Source of the DNA: Aerococcus sanguinicola
GTDB lineage: Bacteria > Bacillota > Bacilli > Lactobacillales > Aerococcaceae
DNA: 64,000 nucleotides
NCBI RefSeq assembly: GCF_008726925.1
Contig: NZ_VYWO01000001.1
Span: 620,001-684,000 of the forward strand
Direction of reading: 5' to 3'
Numbering within the stretch: position 1 is the first letter of the stretch; the number at the start of each line of letters is the position of its first letter. The position numbers and the translations under genes are program-made. Below the pieces are notes generated by a model. It was not told where the DNA came from and made no database searches. It was given only the letters and a program-made list of their open reading frames with translations. This document shows, one piece after another, positions 1-7,421 of the stretch.

Positions 1-344
1 GCTTGGGGACGGATAGACTGGACTTGGGCCTTGCCATCGATATGGCCTGACACAAAATGCCCCCCGAAGCGGTCAGAAGCCGCCATGGCCCGTTCCAAGT
101 TAACGGCTGACCCCCGCTCGAGCTGGGCGAGAGCCGTGAGCTTCCAAGTTTGGGGCATGACATCAACTGTAAAAGACGCTTGGTCGAAGGCCGTCACGGT
201 TAGGCAAATCCCATTCACCGCCACACTATCACCCACTTGGAGGTCGGTCAAAACGCTAGTCGCTCCAATTTGAACCACACAGACTTGGGAAGACCGCTGG
301 ATGGCCTTGATTTTGCCCACTTCTTCAATTAATCCGGTAAACAT
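1..344 (-). CDS. ribE: Riboflavin synthase alpha chain, N-terminal part (cut by window start)
   Basis: The minus strand reads MFTGLIEEVGKI, the classic start of riboflavin synthase, which dismutates two 6,7-dimethyl-8-ribityllumazine molecules into riboflavin in the cytosol. The visible 114 codons cover most of the first lumazine-binding repeat, including the GDSVAVNGICLTV stretch and the SGHIDG motif; the second repeat lies outside the window. The ATG at 344 overlaps the end of ribD by 16 bp, so the two are almost certainly translationally coupled in one FMN-riboswitch-controlled operon. RibBA and RibH would be expected next, beyond the window edge. Confidence 0.93.
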   Translation of the reverse strand, partial: MFTGLIEEVGKIKAIQRSSQVCVVQIGATSVLTDLQVGDSVAVNGICLTVTAFDQASFTVDVMPQTWKLTALAQLERGSAVNLERAMAASDRFGGHFVSGHIDGKAQVQSIRPQ

Positions 345-1429
345 GTCGTCACCACCTTACTTTCAATCAAATAATCCGCACCGACTTGGGACCAGGCAAA
401 GGGTTCAAGTTGGATGGCCTGGTCCGGTTCTGCTACCCCTTGGCCAGCTACCGGCGACATGGCCTGGCCACCGAATAATTTAGGGGCGATATAGGAATGG
501 ACCTCATCCACTAGGCCCAGGTCTAGGGCGGACCAGGTCAGGGTCCCTCCAGCTTCTAAGAGCACGCTATCCAGACCCAGCTGACCGAGCTGATCCATTA
601 AGTCAACCAAGTCGAGATGGCCTTGGCGCTGGCCCAGTTCGATGATGCCGCAACCCGCTTCGCGGTATGGGGCTTGGCGGTCGGCATCCAGGCAGGTCGT
701 TGCGAGATAAGTAGGGACTTGATTCGCTGTCTGAACCACTCGGCTGGACAGGGGCGTGCGCAACTTTGAGTCGCAGATAACCCGGACCGGGTCCTTGCCC
801 CCTTCAATCCGACAGGTCAGCTGGGGATCATCCGCTAAGACCGTATTCACACCTACCATAATGGCTGCCAAGGCATGGCGGGTCTGGTGGACACGCTGGC
901 GGGCTTCCGGTCCCGTCACCCAGCGCGATTGACCAGTCCGTGTGGCAATCTTGCCGTCTAGGGTCATGGCGTACTTAGCCACGAGATAGGGTCTTTGGCT
1001 GACAATATATTTCTCAAAAACCCGGTTCAAGTGATGGCAGTCCGCTTCGACCACCCCCACTTCGACCGCTAGGCCCGCTTCCTTAAGGGCTTGAACCCCC
1101 TTGCCAGCTACCTTATCATGGGGGTCTAAGGCGCCCACAACGACCCGCTGGATCCCGCTCGCAATCACCGCTTCCGTACAGGGCGGGGTCTTACCATAGT
1201 GGCAGCAGGGCTCCAGGTTGACATAGAGCGTTGCCCCCTCAGGATCTTCCGTGCAGGCAGCCAGAGCCTCTCGCTCCGCATGCGCCTGACCATAAGTCCC
1301 ATGGTAACCTTGGCCGATGAGCCGTCCATCCTTTACAATCACAGCTCCCACCAGGGGATTGGGATTCACCCAGCCCTGCCCCTTCTTGGCTAGGTCCAGC
1401 GCCCTTCGCATCCATTCTTCATCCTGCAT
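329..1429 (-). CDS. ribD: Bifunctional riboflavin biosynthesis deaminase/reductase RibD
   Basis: RibD performs the second and third committed steps of riboflavin synthesis: deamination of the pyrimidine intermediate, then NADPH-dependent reduction of its ribose side chain. The 366-aa length is normal for the fused enzyme. The N-terminal deaminase half has the zinc-binding signature HAE (residues 50-52) and PCCHYGKTPPC (74-84). The reductase half begins near residue 150 (YAMTLDGKIATRTG) and ends with an EAGGTL-type motif. It is the first gene of the operon, with promoter, riboswitch and terminator 75-290 bp upstream, and it overlaps ribE. Confidence 0.96.
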   Translation of the reverse strand: MQDEEWMRRALDLAKKGQGWVNPNPLVGAVIVKDGRLIGQGYHGTYGQAHAEREALAACTEDPEGATLYVNLEPCCHYGKTPPCTEAVIASGIQRVVVGALDPHDKVAGKGVQALKEAGLAVEVGVVEADCHHLNRVFEKYIVSQRPYLVAKYAMTLDGKIATRTGQSRWVTGPEARQRVHQTRHALAAIMVGVNTVLADDPQLTCRIEGGKDPVRVICDSKLRTPLSSRVVQTANQVPTYLATTCLDADRQAPYREAGCGIIELGQRQGHLDLVDLMDQLGQLGLDSVLLEAGGTLTWSALDLGLVDEVHSYIAPKLFGGQAMSPVAGQGVAEPDQAIQLEPFAWSQVGADYLIESKVVTTCLPD

Positions 1430-1501
1430 CCAAACACCTCCAAAAAAATAATGCCTTGAATAGAGCTATCCAAGACATTACAAAGAATTTATTTTGCTAA
1501 T

Positions 1502-1536
1502 AAAAAAACTCTGAAACGATTCATATCATTCCAGAG
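1502..1536 (-). terminator. Riboswitch expression-platform terminator upstream of ribD
   Basis: On the minus strand a 12-bp stem (CTCTGGAATGAT with ATCGTTTCAGAG, two G-U pairs) is followed by seven U residues. It lies between the FMN aptamer and ribD, where a Firmicutes FMN riboswitch places its intrinsic terminator, so FMN binding would be expected to favour termination. Confidence 0.85.
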
Positions 1537-1563
1537 CATCTTAAAAACTTATTCATTCTTTCG

Positions 1564-1669
1564 ATCTTCTTTCATCCAGACTATACTGTCGGCTTTGGAA
1601 TCTCACCAAATCAACCTCGCGGCTCGTGGGCTTTACCACCGGTAGGGACTTGCACCCTGCCCTGAAGAT
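1564..1669 (-). promoter_or_regulatory. FMN riboswitch (RFN element)
   Basis: The minus strand carries the conserved RFN core: GGGCAGGGTGCAAGTCCC, then TACCGGTGGTAAAGCCC, a GATTTGGTGAGATTCC segment, and GTCTGGATGAAAGAAGAT at the 3' end. The ends ATCTTC and GAAGAT pair as helix P1. It senses flavin mononucleotide and controls the downstream ribDE operon. Confidence 0.96.
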
Positions 1670-1687
1670 AGTTATTCAATTGCCTAT

Positions 1688-1716
1688 ATTATAGCCGGCC
1701 CCATTCCTAATGTCAA
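1688..1716 (-). promoter_or_regulatory. Consensus sigma-A promoter of the riboflavin operon
   Basis: The minus strand has TTGACA (1711-1716) and TATAAT (1688-1693) separated by exactly 17 bp, a perfect housekeeping promoter. Transcription would begin just upstream of the FMN aptamer. Confidence 0.88.
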
Positions 1717-1849
1717 GGAAAAGCATGGAAAGGTTTACATCACCCTTGACAGTCAGAATCGAACTTTCTTGAAACGAGCTTGAAACGAGCGAATGCTTCG
1801 CTCTTATTCTGACTTGCTCCAGTGAAAAGCAGCTAAGCGCGCACCCTCA

Positions 1850-1972
1850 CACCCTGTAGTCGGGTTCAGGCTAGCAGAAATAGCTCCTCTTCACCAAAAG
1901 CCGCCGAAGACTTTCAGTCTTCTCTGGCTTTTGCTTCCAGAGGTCTATTCCTCCCGCTAGCCTTCACACCCT
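1850..1972. repeat. Palindromic intergenic element, type A copy 1
   Basis: A long imperfect palindrome bounded by GCTAGC on both sides, with nested arms such as AAAAGCC/GGCTTTTG and GAAGACTTTCAGTCTTC at the centre. It is nearly identical to the element at 2083-2211. It is preceded by TAGTCGGGTTC and followed by TAGTTGGGTTC, the junction shared with other elements in this window. Function is unknown; it could fold into a stable RNA hairpin. Confidence 0.8.
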
Positions 1973-1981
1973 TAGTTGGGT

Positions 1982-2090
1982 TCGCAAAGACAAAAAGGGA
2001 GTGACTTCAGCAAAGTGGAACGACCGGCTAAAGCCGTTCTTATCCTCTTTGCCTCCAGTCATCCCTTTTTAACCGCCTTTGCTCACACCC
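1982..2090. repeat. Palindromic intergenic element, type B copy 1
   Basis: An imperfect palindrome with outer arms GCAAAG/CTTTGC, inner arms AAAGGGAGTGACT / AGTCATCCCTTT, and a CCGGCTAAAGCCG-like tip. A second copy with about the same length and sequence is at 54497-54611, over 50 kb away. It sits between two type A elements, joined by the common junction sequence. Confidence 0.8.
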
Positions 2091-2211
2091 TGTAGTCGGG
2101 TTCAGGCTAGCAGAAATAGCTCCTCTTCATCAAAAGCCGCCGAAGACTTTCAGTCTTCTCTGGCTTTTGCTTCCAGAGGTCTATTTCTACCGCTAGCCTT
2201 CACACCCTCTT
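2083..2211. repeat. Palindromic intergenic element, type A copy 2, invading a coding end
   Basis: Near-identical to the element at 1850-1972 (for instance CTTCACC versus CTTCATC, and TTCCTCCCGC versus TTTCTACCGC). Its distal part extends into the solute-binding protein gene and provides the stop codon at 2150-2152 plus about 20 codons. Confidence 0.8.
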
Positions 2212-3241
2212 TTTCAAATCGTTGGCGGAGTTGGTCTTGTTGGTCTAAGATATCCCAGCTTTCGTCCGATAGGCGCTTAATGGTCTGCCAGTCGCGCAGG
2301 TCAGACTTCTGCTCTTGGTCAGTCAGGATGGGGCGCTGGTAGAGGGTTTCCGCCAGGCTAGCTTGAACGGTATCTGAGAGGAGGTAGTCGACAAAGGCTT
2401 GAGCCAGGTCCAAGTGCTTGGTCCCCTTGGCGATGCCGACCCCAGCTGGCAGGTAGAGGGAGCCTTCATCCGGATAGATTAAGTCTAGGGCTGCTCCCTC
2501 GGCGATCAGCTGCTGGGCGACCGCCTCCGTCGACAAGCCCACAGCCACTTGCCCTTGGACCAGGCCCCGGTTGACTTCTGAAGATTCCTTATAGATCTGG
2601 GCTTCCTGGTCGAAGTAGAGCTGGCCCACAAAATCCCAAGCTGCTTCAGACTGGTAGCCCCCCTTGGCCAAAAGAATAGTCAGGAGTTGGGAGAAGCCGC
2701 TAGAAGAGAGACGCGGGTCGGCTAGGCCAATCTTCCCCTGCAGGCTAGGATTCAACAGATCATCATAAGAATGAATAGTCAGGCCCTGGGTCAGCTGGCG
2801 GTTGGCCAAGATCACCGTCCCTTCCATGGCATAGGGCGTATAGGTCTGGTCCTTGGCTCGGTAGCTGGCTGGCAGATTCTCAGCCCCCTTCGCAGCATAA
2901 GGAATAAAATAGTCCTGGTTGGCTTCATACCAGAGTGTCGACCCGCCGAAGACCAAGTCGACATCGGACTTGCTATCCCCTGACTTAAGCCGGTCAAAAA
3001 GATTGCCAGTTGAATCTTGGACCAGCTGGACGCGGACCCCATAAGCCTGCTCGAAGGCCGGAACGACAGTTGCCAGGAGCCCATTTGAATTCGGAGAATA
3101 GACCACTAAACGAGCTTCAGGAACCGAAGACTTGGGGACCTCCTGATCCCAATGCAAGGCCCATGCCAGCCCCAAGACCATGGCTAAAAGGAAGCTAATC
3201 CCCAGGTAGCTGGGCCATTTCTTTTTAGTCTTTCTTGCCAT
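2150..3241 (-). CDS. Extracellular solute-binding protein (Fe/phospho-sugar type), HptA-like
   Basis: A 363-aa periplasmic-binding-type protein. A basic N-terminus and one hydrophobic segment (residues about 11-30) suggest export with membrane anchoring; no lipobox cysteine is seen. The mature part starts with RLVVYSPNSNGLL and has family-1 binding-protein features (VDLVFGGSTLW, YDDLLNPSLQGKIGLADPR). It overlaps the response regulator gene by 17 bp and belongs to a kinase-regulator-binding protein operon, the arrangement of S. aureus HptSRA, where the binding protein helps sense extracellular glucose-6-phosphate. That role is inferred from layout only. The last ~20 residues (from KEGVKAS on) are encoded by the palindromic repeat at 2083-2211, so the native C-terminus has probably been replaced. 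Confidence 0.8.
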   Translation of the reverse strand: MARKTKKKWPSYLGISFLLAMVLGLAWALHWDQEVPKSSVPEARLVVYSPNSNGLLATVVPAFEQAYGVRVQLVQDSTGNLFDRLKSGDSKSDVDLVFGGSTLWYEANQDYFIPYAAKGAENLPASYRAKDQTYTPYAMEGTVILANRQLTQGLTIHSYDDLLNPSLQGKIGLADPRLSSSGFSQLLTILLAKGGYQSEAAWDFVGQLYFDQEAQIYKESSEVNRGLVQGQVAVGLSTEAVAQQLIAEGAALDLIYPDEGSLYLPAGVGIAKGTKHLDLAQAFVDYLLSDTVQASLAETLYQRPILTDQEQKSDLRDWQTIKRLSDESWDILDQQDQLRQRFEKEGVKASGRNRPLEAKARED

Positions 3242-3986
3242 CTTGTCCGCCCTTCCTGAAAGCCGTTGGGGTCATGCCCACATACTTCTTAAAGACCTGG
3301 TCAAAATAATTATAGTCAGAGAAGCCCAGTTCACTGGCGAGGTCAGCGATCCGGATGTCGGTTGAGCCTTCTAAGGCTTGGACCGCCTGAGAAATCCGAT
3401 AGCGCTGGATATAATCACTCAGGCTGACCGAGAGGCTAGCTTTGATTTTGCGGTAGAGGTAGGACCCGCTGTAGCCCAAAGCCTTGGCTAGCCTTGCCAT
3501 AGTAAGTTTATCGCGGTAGTGGGCGTGGACATAGGCTAAGACCTCCTGAACCAGGTCATCAGGACTCGTAACGAGGCCAGACAGGAGTCCGTCTGCTTGA
3601 CTATCCGCAACAATTTGGGGAAGCAGACGGTCGAAGGCAGCCCGGACTGAAGCTAGAAGTTCCTCCTCATCAATAGGTTTGGTCACAAAGTCCACCACCC
3701 CATAGCGGATAGCTGCCTGGGCATTGGTAAAATCATTGTAGCCTGAAATAATAATTTTCTCAAAAGACAGATCAGATACCGCATCGAACATATCAAAGGC
3801 CCCCATGACGGGCATCGTGATGTCTGTCAGCACAAGGTCTGGCTGAGTCTCACGAATCAGCTCAGCCCCCACTTGGCCATTAGCAGCCTCACCGACCACC
3901 ACACCTCCCAGCTGGGCATAGTCCACCCCGTAGACCAACCACTTACGAATCCATTCCTCATCTTCAACAATTACCATCCGGTACAT
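3225..3986 (-). CDS. AraC-family response regulator (YesN/HptR type)
   Basis: A 253-aa two-component regulator. The receiver domain (residues 1-118) starts MYRMVIVEDEEW and has the phospho-acceptor Asp at about position 55 in LVLTDITMPVMG, with the conserved Lys in VTKPID. The C-terminal AraC/XylS domain (about 150-250) has two helix-turn-helix motifs, the second ending LGFSDYNYFDQVFKKYVGMTP. It overlaps the kinase gene by 23 bp and the binding-protein gene by 17 bp, so the three are one translationally coupled operon. The target is likely a transporter gene, but no obvious phosphosugar transporter is in the window. Confidence 0.92.
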   Translation of the reverse strand: MYRMVIVEDEEWIRKWLVYGVDYAQLGGVVVGEAANGQVGAELIRETQPDLVLTDITMPVMGAFDMFDAVSDLSFEKIIISGYNDFTNAQAAIRYGVVDFVTKPIDEEELLASVRAAFDRLLPQIVADSQADGLLSGLVTSPDDLVQEVLAYVHAHYRDKLTMARLAKALGYSGSYLYRKIKASLSVSLSDYIQRYRISQAVQALEGSTDIRIADLASELGFSDYNYFDQVFKKYVGMTPTAFRKGGQDGKKD

Positions 3987-5550
3987 GAGCCGGCCTCCTT
4001 ATCCAATAGATTAAACATGTCCCTTGGTCCACCTCTGCCACTTCCAGCTGCGCCTCGGGATAGAGATAGCGTAGGCGCTTGATCGAATTCATCAAACCAT
4101 GTTGCCCCCGATTAGCTGTCAAATCGGCCGCTAACTGGTCGCGCGCTTCTGGGTCGAAGCCTGGGCCATTATCCCTTAAACAAAAGAAAAGACGCTCAGC
4201 CTGGCAGCCCACCGTCAGCTCAATTCGCAAGTCCGGCCGCTGGTCCCGACCATACTTAATGGCGTTCTCAATGGCTGAAAGCAGGAAAAGCCGAGGGACC
4301 TGGACCTGCCCCAAAGCCTCGGGACAGCTGATGCTATAAGAAAACTGGGGAAAGCGCACCTGGGTCACTTGGAGATAGTGGTCAATCACCTGCAAGTCCT
4401 CTGCCAAAGACGCATCCGCCATCTGACTATCCATGGAATAGCGCAAGATAGTTGTCAAGGACCGGATCAATTGACTGCAGACCTTGGGATCGAACTGGCT
4501 GGTAATCCGGATAGTCTCCAGGGTATTGTAGAGAAAGTGGGGATTGAATTGGGCCTCCAACATTTTGCGCTCATAGTTCACCTTGTCCCGCTCCAAGTCA
4601 ATCTGGTCAAGGTTGAGCTGGTGGATCCGCTCGAGCATCTGGTTCATGGCCTGGGCCAGGTAGGCGAACTCGGCCTCGTAGTCCTCCTCCAAGCGGTCTT
4701 GGGCAGCCTGGGAAATCAGCTGGGTCTCCGCCACTAAGGCATCGATCGACTGGCTGTTGTGCCTGGCCAGATAAGCCGCAAAATGATTGGTCAGAGCGAC
4801 CATGAAGAGAATCAAAAGCAAGAGACCGCCAAAAGAGATGGCCAAGAGTGACAAGATTGGCAGGAAGAGAATCTGGGTATGAAGTTTGAAGCCAGCAGGC
4901 AGATCTTCTTGGCGCTGGAGATAAAGCTGGTTATTGACTAAGGCAAAATGTCCCGATCTTCCAGGACTGAGCTGGGCGCTGGCCTGATCTGCCGCGAGGA
5001 CGCGGTCATAGGCCGTCAAGACCGCATAAGATACCGCATAGGGCTGGTCAGACTTGACCAGGTCTTCCCCCTTGATCAGGTATAGGGCGATCTGGTCTGG
5101 TTGACGGCGGTAGACCATTAGATAGGGTTTGGCCGCCGCATCATAATAAGCCAGGCAGCCGGCTTCTTTTTGGGCCTCAACTAAGAGCTGGCGGTAGGTC
5201 CCAGGCAGGCGGTGGTCAGGGGCATTGCTATAAAGTTCGCGCCCCGACCGGTCGAGCAGGAAGACCTGCCCCTCTAATCCTTCAGCCGCCTGGCTCCGGT
5301 AGAAATGATAGGCCAAGTCGCGGTCCGGGCCCTCTGCCCCCAACATCTCTTGGAGGATACGGTCAGCTCCAGCCAAGTCCTCCCTGAAGTCCGCTGCCAG
5401 CCGGGCCGTATCCCGCCGCAATTGGGTGGTCTGTTCAATATAGGCATAAGCCATAAAGACCAACACTAGCAGACCAGATACCATTAAGACCAAGAGTGTC
5501 CCAATCCGCACCATATCTTTCTCCAGCGATTCACGAAAAGTTTTTGCCAT
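3964..5550 (-). CDS. Sensor histidine kinase (YesM/HptS type)
   Basis: A 528-aa membrane sensor kinase of the His_kinase/LytS-YesM class. A first membrane segment (about 16-38) and a second (about 228-255) flank an extracellular sensor region of ~190 residues. A HAMP-like linker and coiled coil follow, then the phospho-acceptor motif AQFNPHFLYNTLE (His near 338) and an ATPase domain with AIENAIKYG and RDNGPGF. I chose the ATG at 5550 over the GTG at 5553 because AGGAGGT lies 6 bases upstream of the ATG. A TATACT -10 box is at 5573-5578. First gene of the sensing operon. Confidence 0.92.
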   Translation of the reverse strand: MAKTFRESLEKDMVRIGTLLVLMVSGLLVLVFMAYAYIEQTTQLRRDTARLAADFREDLAGADRILQEMLGAEGPDRDLAYHFYRSQAAEGLEGQVFLLDRSGRELYSNAPDHRLPGTYRQLLVEAQKEAGCLAYYDAAAKPYLMVYRRQPDQIALYLIKGEDLVKSDQPYAVSYAVLTAYDRVLAADQASAQLSPGRSGHFALVNNQLYLQRQEDLPAGFKLHTQILFLPILSLLAISFGGLLLLILFMVALTNHFAAYLARHNSQSIDALVAETQLISQAAQDRLEEDYEAEFAYLAQAMNQMLERIHQLNLDQIDLERDKVNYERKMLEAQFNPHFLYNTLETIRITSQFDPKVCSQLIRSLTTILRYSMDSQMADASLAEDLQVIDHYLQVTQVRFPQFSYSISCPEALGQVQVPRLFLLSAIENAIKYGRDQRPDLRIELTVGCQAERLFFCLRDNGPGFDPEARDQLAADLTANRGQHGLMNSIKRLRYLYPEAQLEVAEVDQGTCLIYWIRRPAHVPDGNC

Positions 5551-5639
5551 CACCCCACCTCCTTGCTTATCTAGTATAGTCCATTTCGAGAGAGAATGAA
5601 GAAAAATATTTCTTTAGTCTCTGAATAAAGCCCCTTTAC

Positions 5640-5782
5640 TTGCTGAGTACGCCGATTTGCTTTGAGATCCGCCACCTTCCCATACGAATATGCCGGTTGG
5701 ACTTGTGATACGGCAGCTTCCCACACGAATATGCCGGTTCGACTCGTGATCCGCCACCTTCTCTCGCGAATATGCCGTTAGA
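5640..5782. repeat. Tandem repeat, ~41-bp unit, about three copies
   Basis: The marker GAT recurs at 5666, 5707 and 5748, a 41-bp period. Each unit has the form GTGATACGGCAGCTTCCCAC followed by ACGAATATGCCGGTTCGACTC; CGGCA and TGCCG form an internal inverted repeat. The organisation and several bases (GATACGG..CAG, TATG.CCG.TTC) match the 42-bp array at 36955-37290. No reading frame with a ribosome binding site covers it. Confidence 0.75.
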
Positions 5783-5818
5783 AATAAAAGAGCCCTACTT
5801 TTAGCTCTTTCTCTTTTT
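5783..5818. terminator. Bidirectional hairpin after the tandem repeat
   Basis: AAAGAGC (5787-5793) and GCTCTTT (5804-5810) form a stem with T-rich tracts on both strands. It may end transcription from either direction between the PTS gene and the kinase operon. Confidence 0.5.
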
Positions 5819-5874
5819 AGGGAACAAATCCTAATGTCTAACGAAGGCTTCTTAGGATATTTTAGTTGAAATTT

Positions 5875-5925
5875 AAGAAAAACGAACAGAAACCCTATCT
5901 TCTGAGATAAAATTTCTGTTCGTTT
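5875..5925 (-). terminator. Terminator of the PTS gene
   Basis: A perfect 12-bp stem, AACGAACAGAAA with TTTCTGTTCGTT, followed by T residues on the minus strand, immediately after the stop codon of the EIIBC gene. Confidence 0.88.
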
Positions 5926-5929
5926 GGAC

Positions 5930-7294
5930 TTAATCTTTAACCTTGTAGTCCGATTCATCGAAGCCGAGTAAGAATTGGGCCACAATGGTCACTACCGTAA
6001 CAATCAGGATGGTGATAATAGCTTCCACCAAATAGGATTGGTCCTTGGATACCCACATCGGCAGGCTCAGAAGGGCTGGCGTCACATAGATAAAGGCCTT
6101 CATCTTCATCAAGCTGGCGAAGATCCCACCAGCGCAGGCTCCAATCATGGAAGCATACATTGGTTTCTTCAAAGGAAGGTTGACCCCGTACATGACAGGA
6201 CCGGTTGTCCCGCCCAGTAAGGCTGTCAGACCTGTCGAAAAGGCCAAAGATTTGAGTTCCTTATTCTTAGCCCGCAAGCCGATTGCCAGACCAGCGGCTG
6301 CCTGGGACATGTTGGCACAGAGGGCAACCACCCGAATAATGGGGTCATAGCCCTGTTCTGCCACCAAGGTAATAGAGATCGGACTCAGTGACTTGTGGAT
6401 CCCAATTGAGACTAGCCATGGATAAGCCGCTGCTAGGAGTGGAATGGCGATGAAACCGATGTTATCGTAGAGCCAAACCGACCCGTCCGCAATGACATGG
6501 GAGACCCAGTCCCCCACTGGCCCGAAGACGAGGAAGGTCAGTGGTGCCGTCACTAACATGGTCATCAACGGCACGCCAAAGACCTTGATCATGTCCGGAA
6601 TATACTTGCGGAAGAAGCGTTCGATATAGGACATCATCCAGACCGTCAAGAGGGCCGAAACTAGGGTGGTGTCATATTCAATCAAAGGAATATGGAAACC
6701 CAGGAAGTTCACATCCGTCCCCGCTTCAATCATCTTGACCCAAGTCGGATGGACGGTCATCAAGCCCATGAAAGCCCCTAGATAGCGGTTAGCCCCGAAG
6801 ACCTTGGCCGCAGAGAAGCCCACATAGCCGGGCAGGAAGTAGTAAGACGTATCAAAGATAAACTTGAGGAAGATATACAAGCTATCGTCCTCAGCTAGGA
6901 CCCCCGTCAGGTTAAGGACCAGGACAATGACCTTGCCTAGGCCAGCCCCCGCCATGATTGGCACGACAGGAGATAGCGAAGCTGTGATTGCCTTAATCGC
7001 CTTGTTGAAGACTGATTCCTTCTTCTCTTCCTTATCTTCTGCTTCTTCCCCTCCATCCATCACTTCCAGGACTTTCTCGTAGATTTCCTGGCGACTGTTC
7101 TGGATGTGGAGGGTCAGCTGGTAGCCGTCCAAGTCCAGAGATTGGATGCCATCCAGGCTGGCTAACTGGTCCAATTTCACTAAGGAGAGGTCTTTGAGTT
7201 CTAGCTCAATGCCCTCATCCACTAATTCGATGTATTTAATGTTGTCCGAGCCGGCCAGTGCAGCCAAAATCGCCCGGGATTCCTGTTCAAACAC
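5930..7294 (-). CDS. PTS EIIBC permease, glucose/sucrose/beta-glucoside family, with atypical IIB domain
   Basis: A 454-aa sugar permease. Residues 1-80 align in pattern with PTS EIIB domains (AILAALAGSDNIKYIELVDEG, LDGIQSLDLDGYQLTLHI), but the phospho-acceptor region normally reading H-C-A-T-R-L reads LVDEGI here, and there is no cysteine in the whole domain. A charged linker (about 82-96) leads into an EIIC membrane domain with ~10 hydrophobic segments (ASLSPVVPIMAGAGL, the GIHKSLSPI loop). There is no EIIA domain. The gene starts with GTG at 7294 behind AGGAGG. Substrate unknown. If the IIB domain is inactive, phosphate must come from another IIB, or the protein acts as a non-phosphorylating transporter or sensor. 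Confidence 0.88.
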   Translation of the reverse strand: MFEQESRAILAALAGSDNIKYIELVDEGIELELKDLSLVKLDQLASLDGIQSLDLDGYQLTLHIQNSRQEIYEKVLEVMDGGEEAEDKEEKKESVFNKAIKAITASLSPVVPIMAGAGLGKVIVLVLNLTGVLAEDDSLYIFLKFIFDTSYYFLPGYVGFSAAKVFGANRYLGAFMGLMTVHPTWVKMIEAGTDVNFLGFHIPLIEYDTTLVSALLTVWMMSYIERFFRKYIPDMIKVFGVPLMTMLVTAPLTFLVFGPVGDWVSHVIADGSVWLYDNIGFIAIPLLAAAYPWLVSIGIHKSLSPISITLVAEQGYDPIIRVVALCANMSQAAAGLAIGLRAKNKELKSLAFSTGLTALLGGTTGPVMYGVNLPLKKPMYASMIGACAGGIFASLMKMKAFIYVTPALLSLPMWVSKDQSYLVEAIITILIVTVVTIVAQFLLGFDESDYKVKD

Positions 7295-7326
7295 AAGAAA
7301 AACCTCCTCATAACTTCTATAGCTTG

Positions 7327-7332
7327 ATTATA
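7327..7332 (-). promoter_or_regulatory. -10 box upstream of the PTS gene
   Basis: TATAAT on the minus strand, 33 bp upstream of the GTG start; no convincing -35 box, so confidence is moderate. Confidence 0.45.
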
Positions 7333-7421
7333 GAAGGAATGAAAAGGCTTAAATAGGGAAGAAATGAGCTAGAATGTGGAAAATTCTATACTGTTTGGAT
7401 TCCAAGAAATAGATTGTGCTT

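Noticed and set aside
2079..2342. Plus-strand frame across the second type A element
   Set aside because: Antisense to the solute-binding protein and made of repeat DNA; no start signals.
5614..5985. A 123-codon minus-strand frame overlapping the 3' end of the PTS gene and the 41-bp repeats
   Set aside because: It overlaps the well-supported PTS gene in another frame, crosses its terminator and lacks family features.
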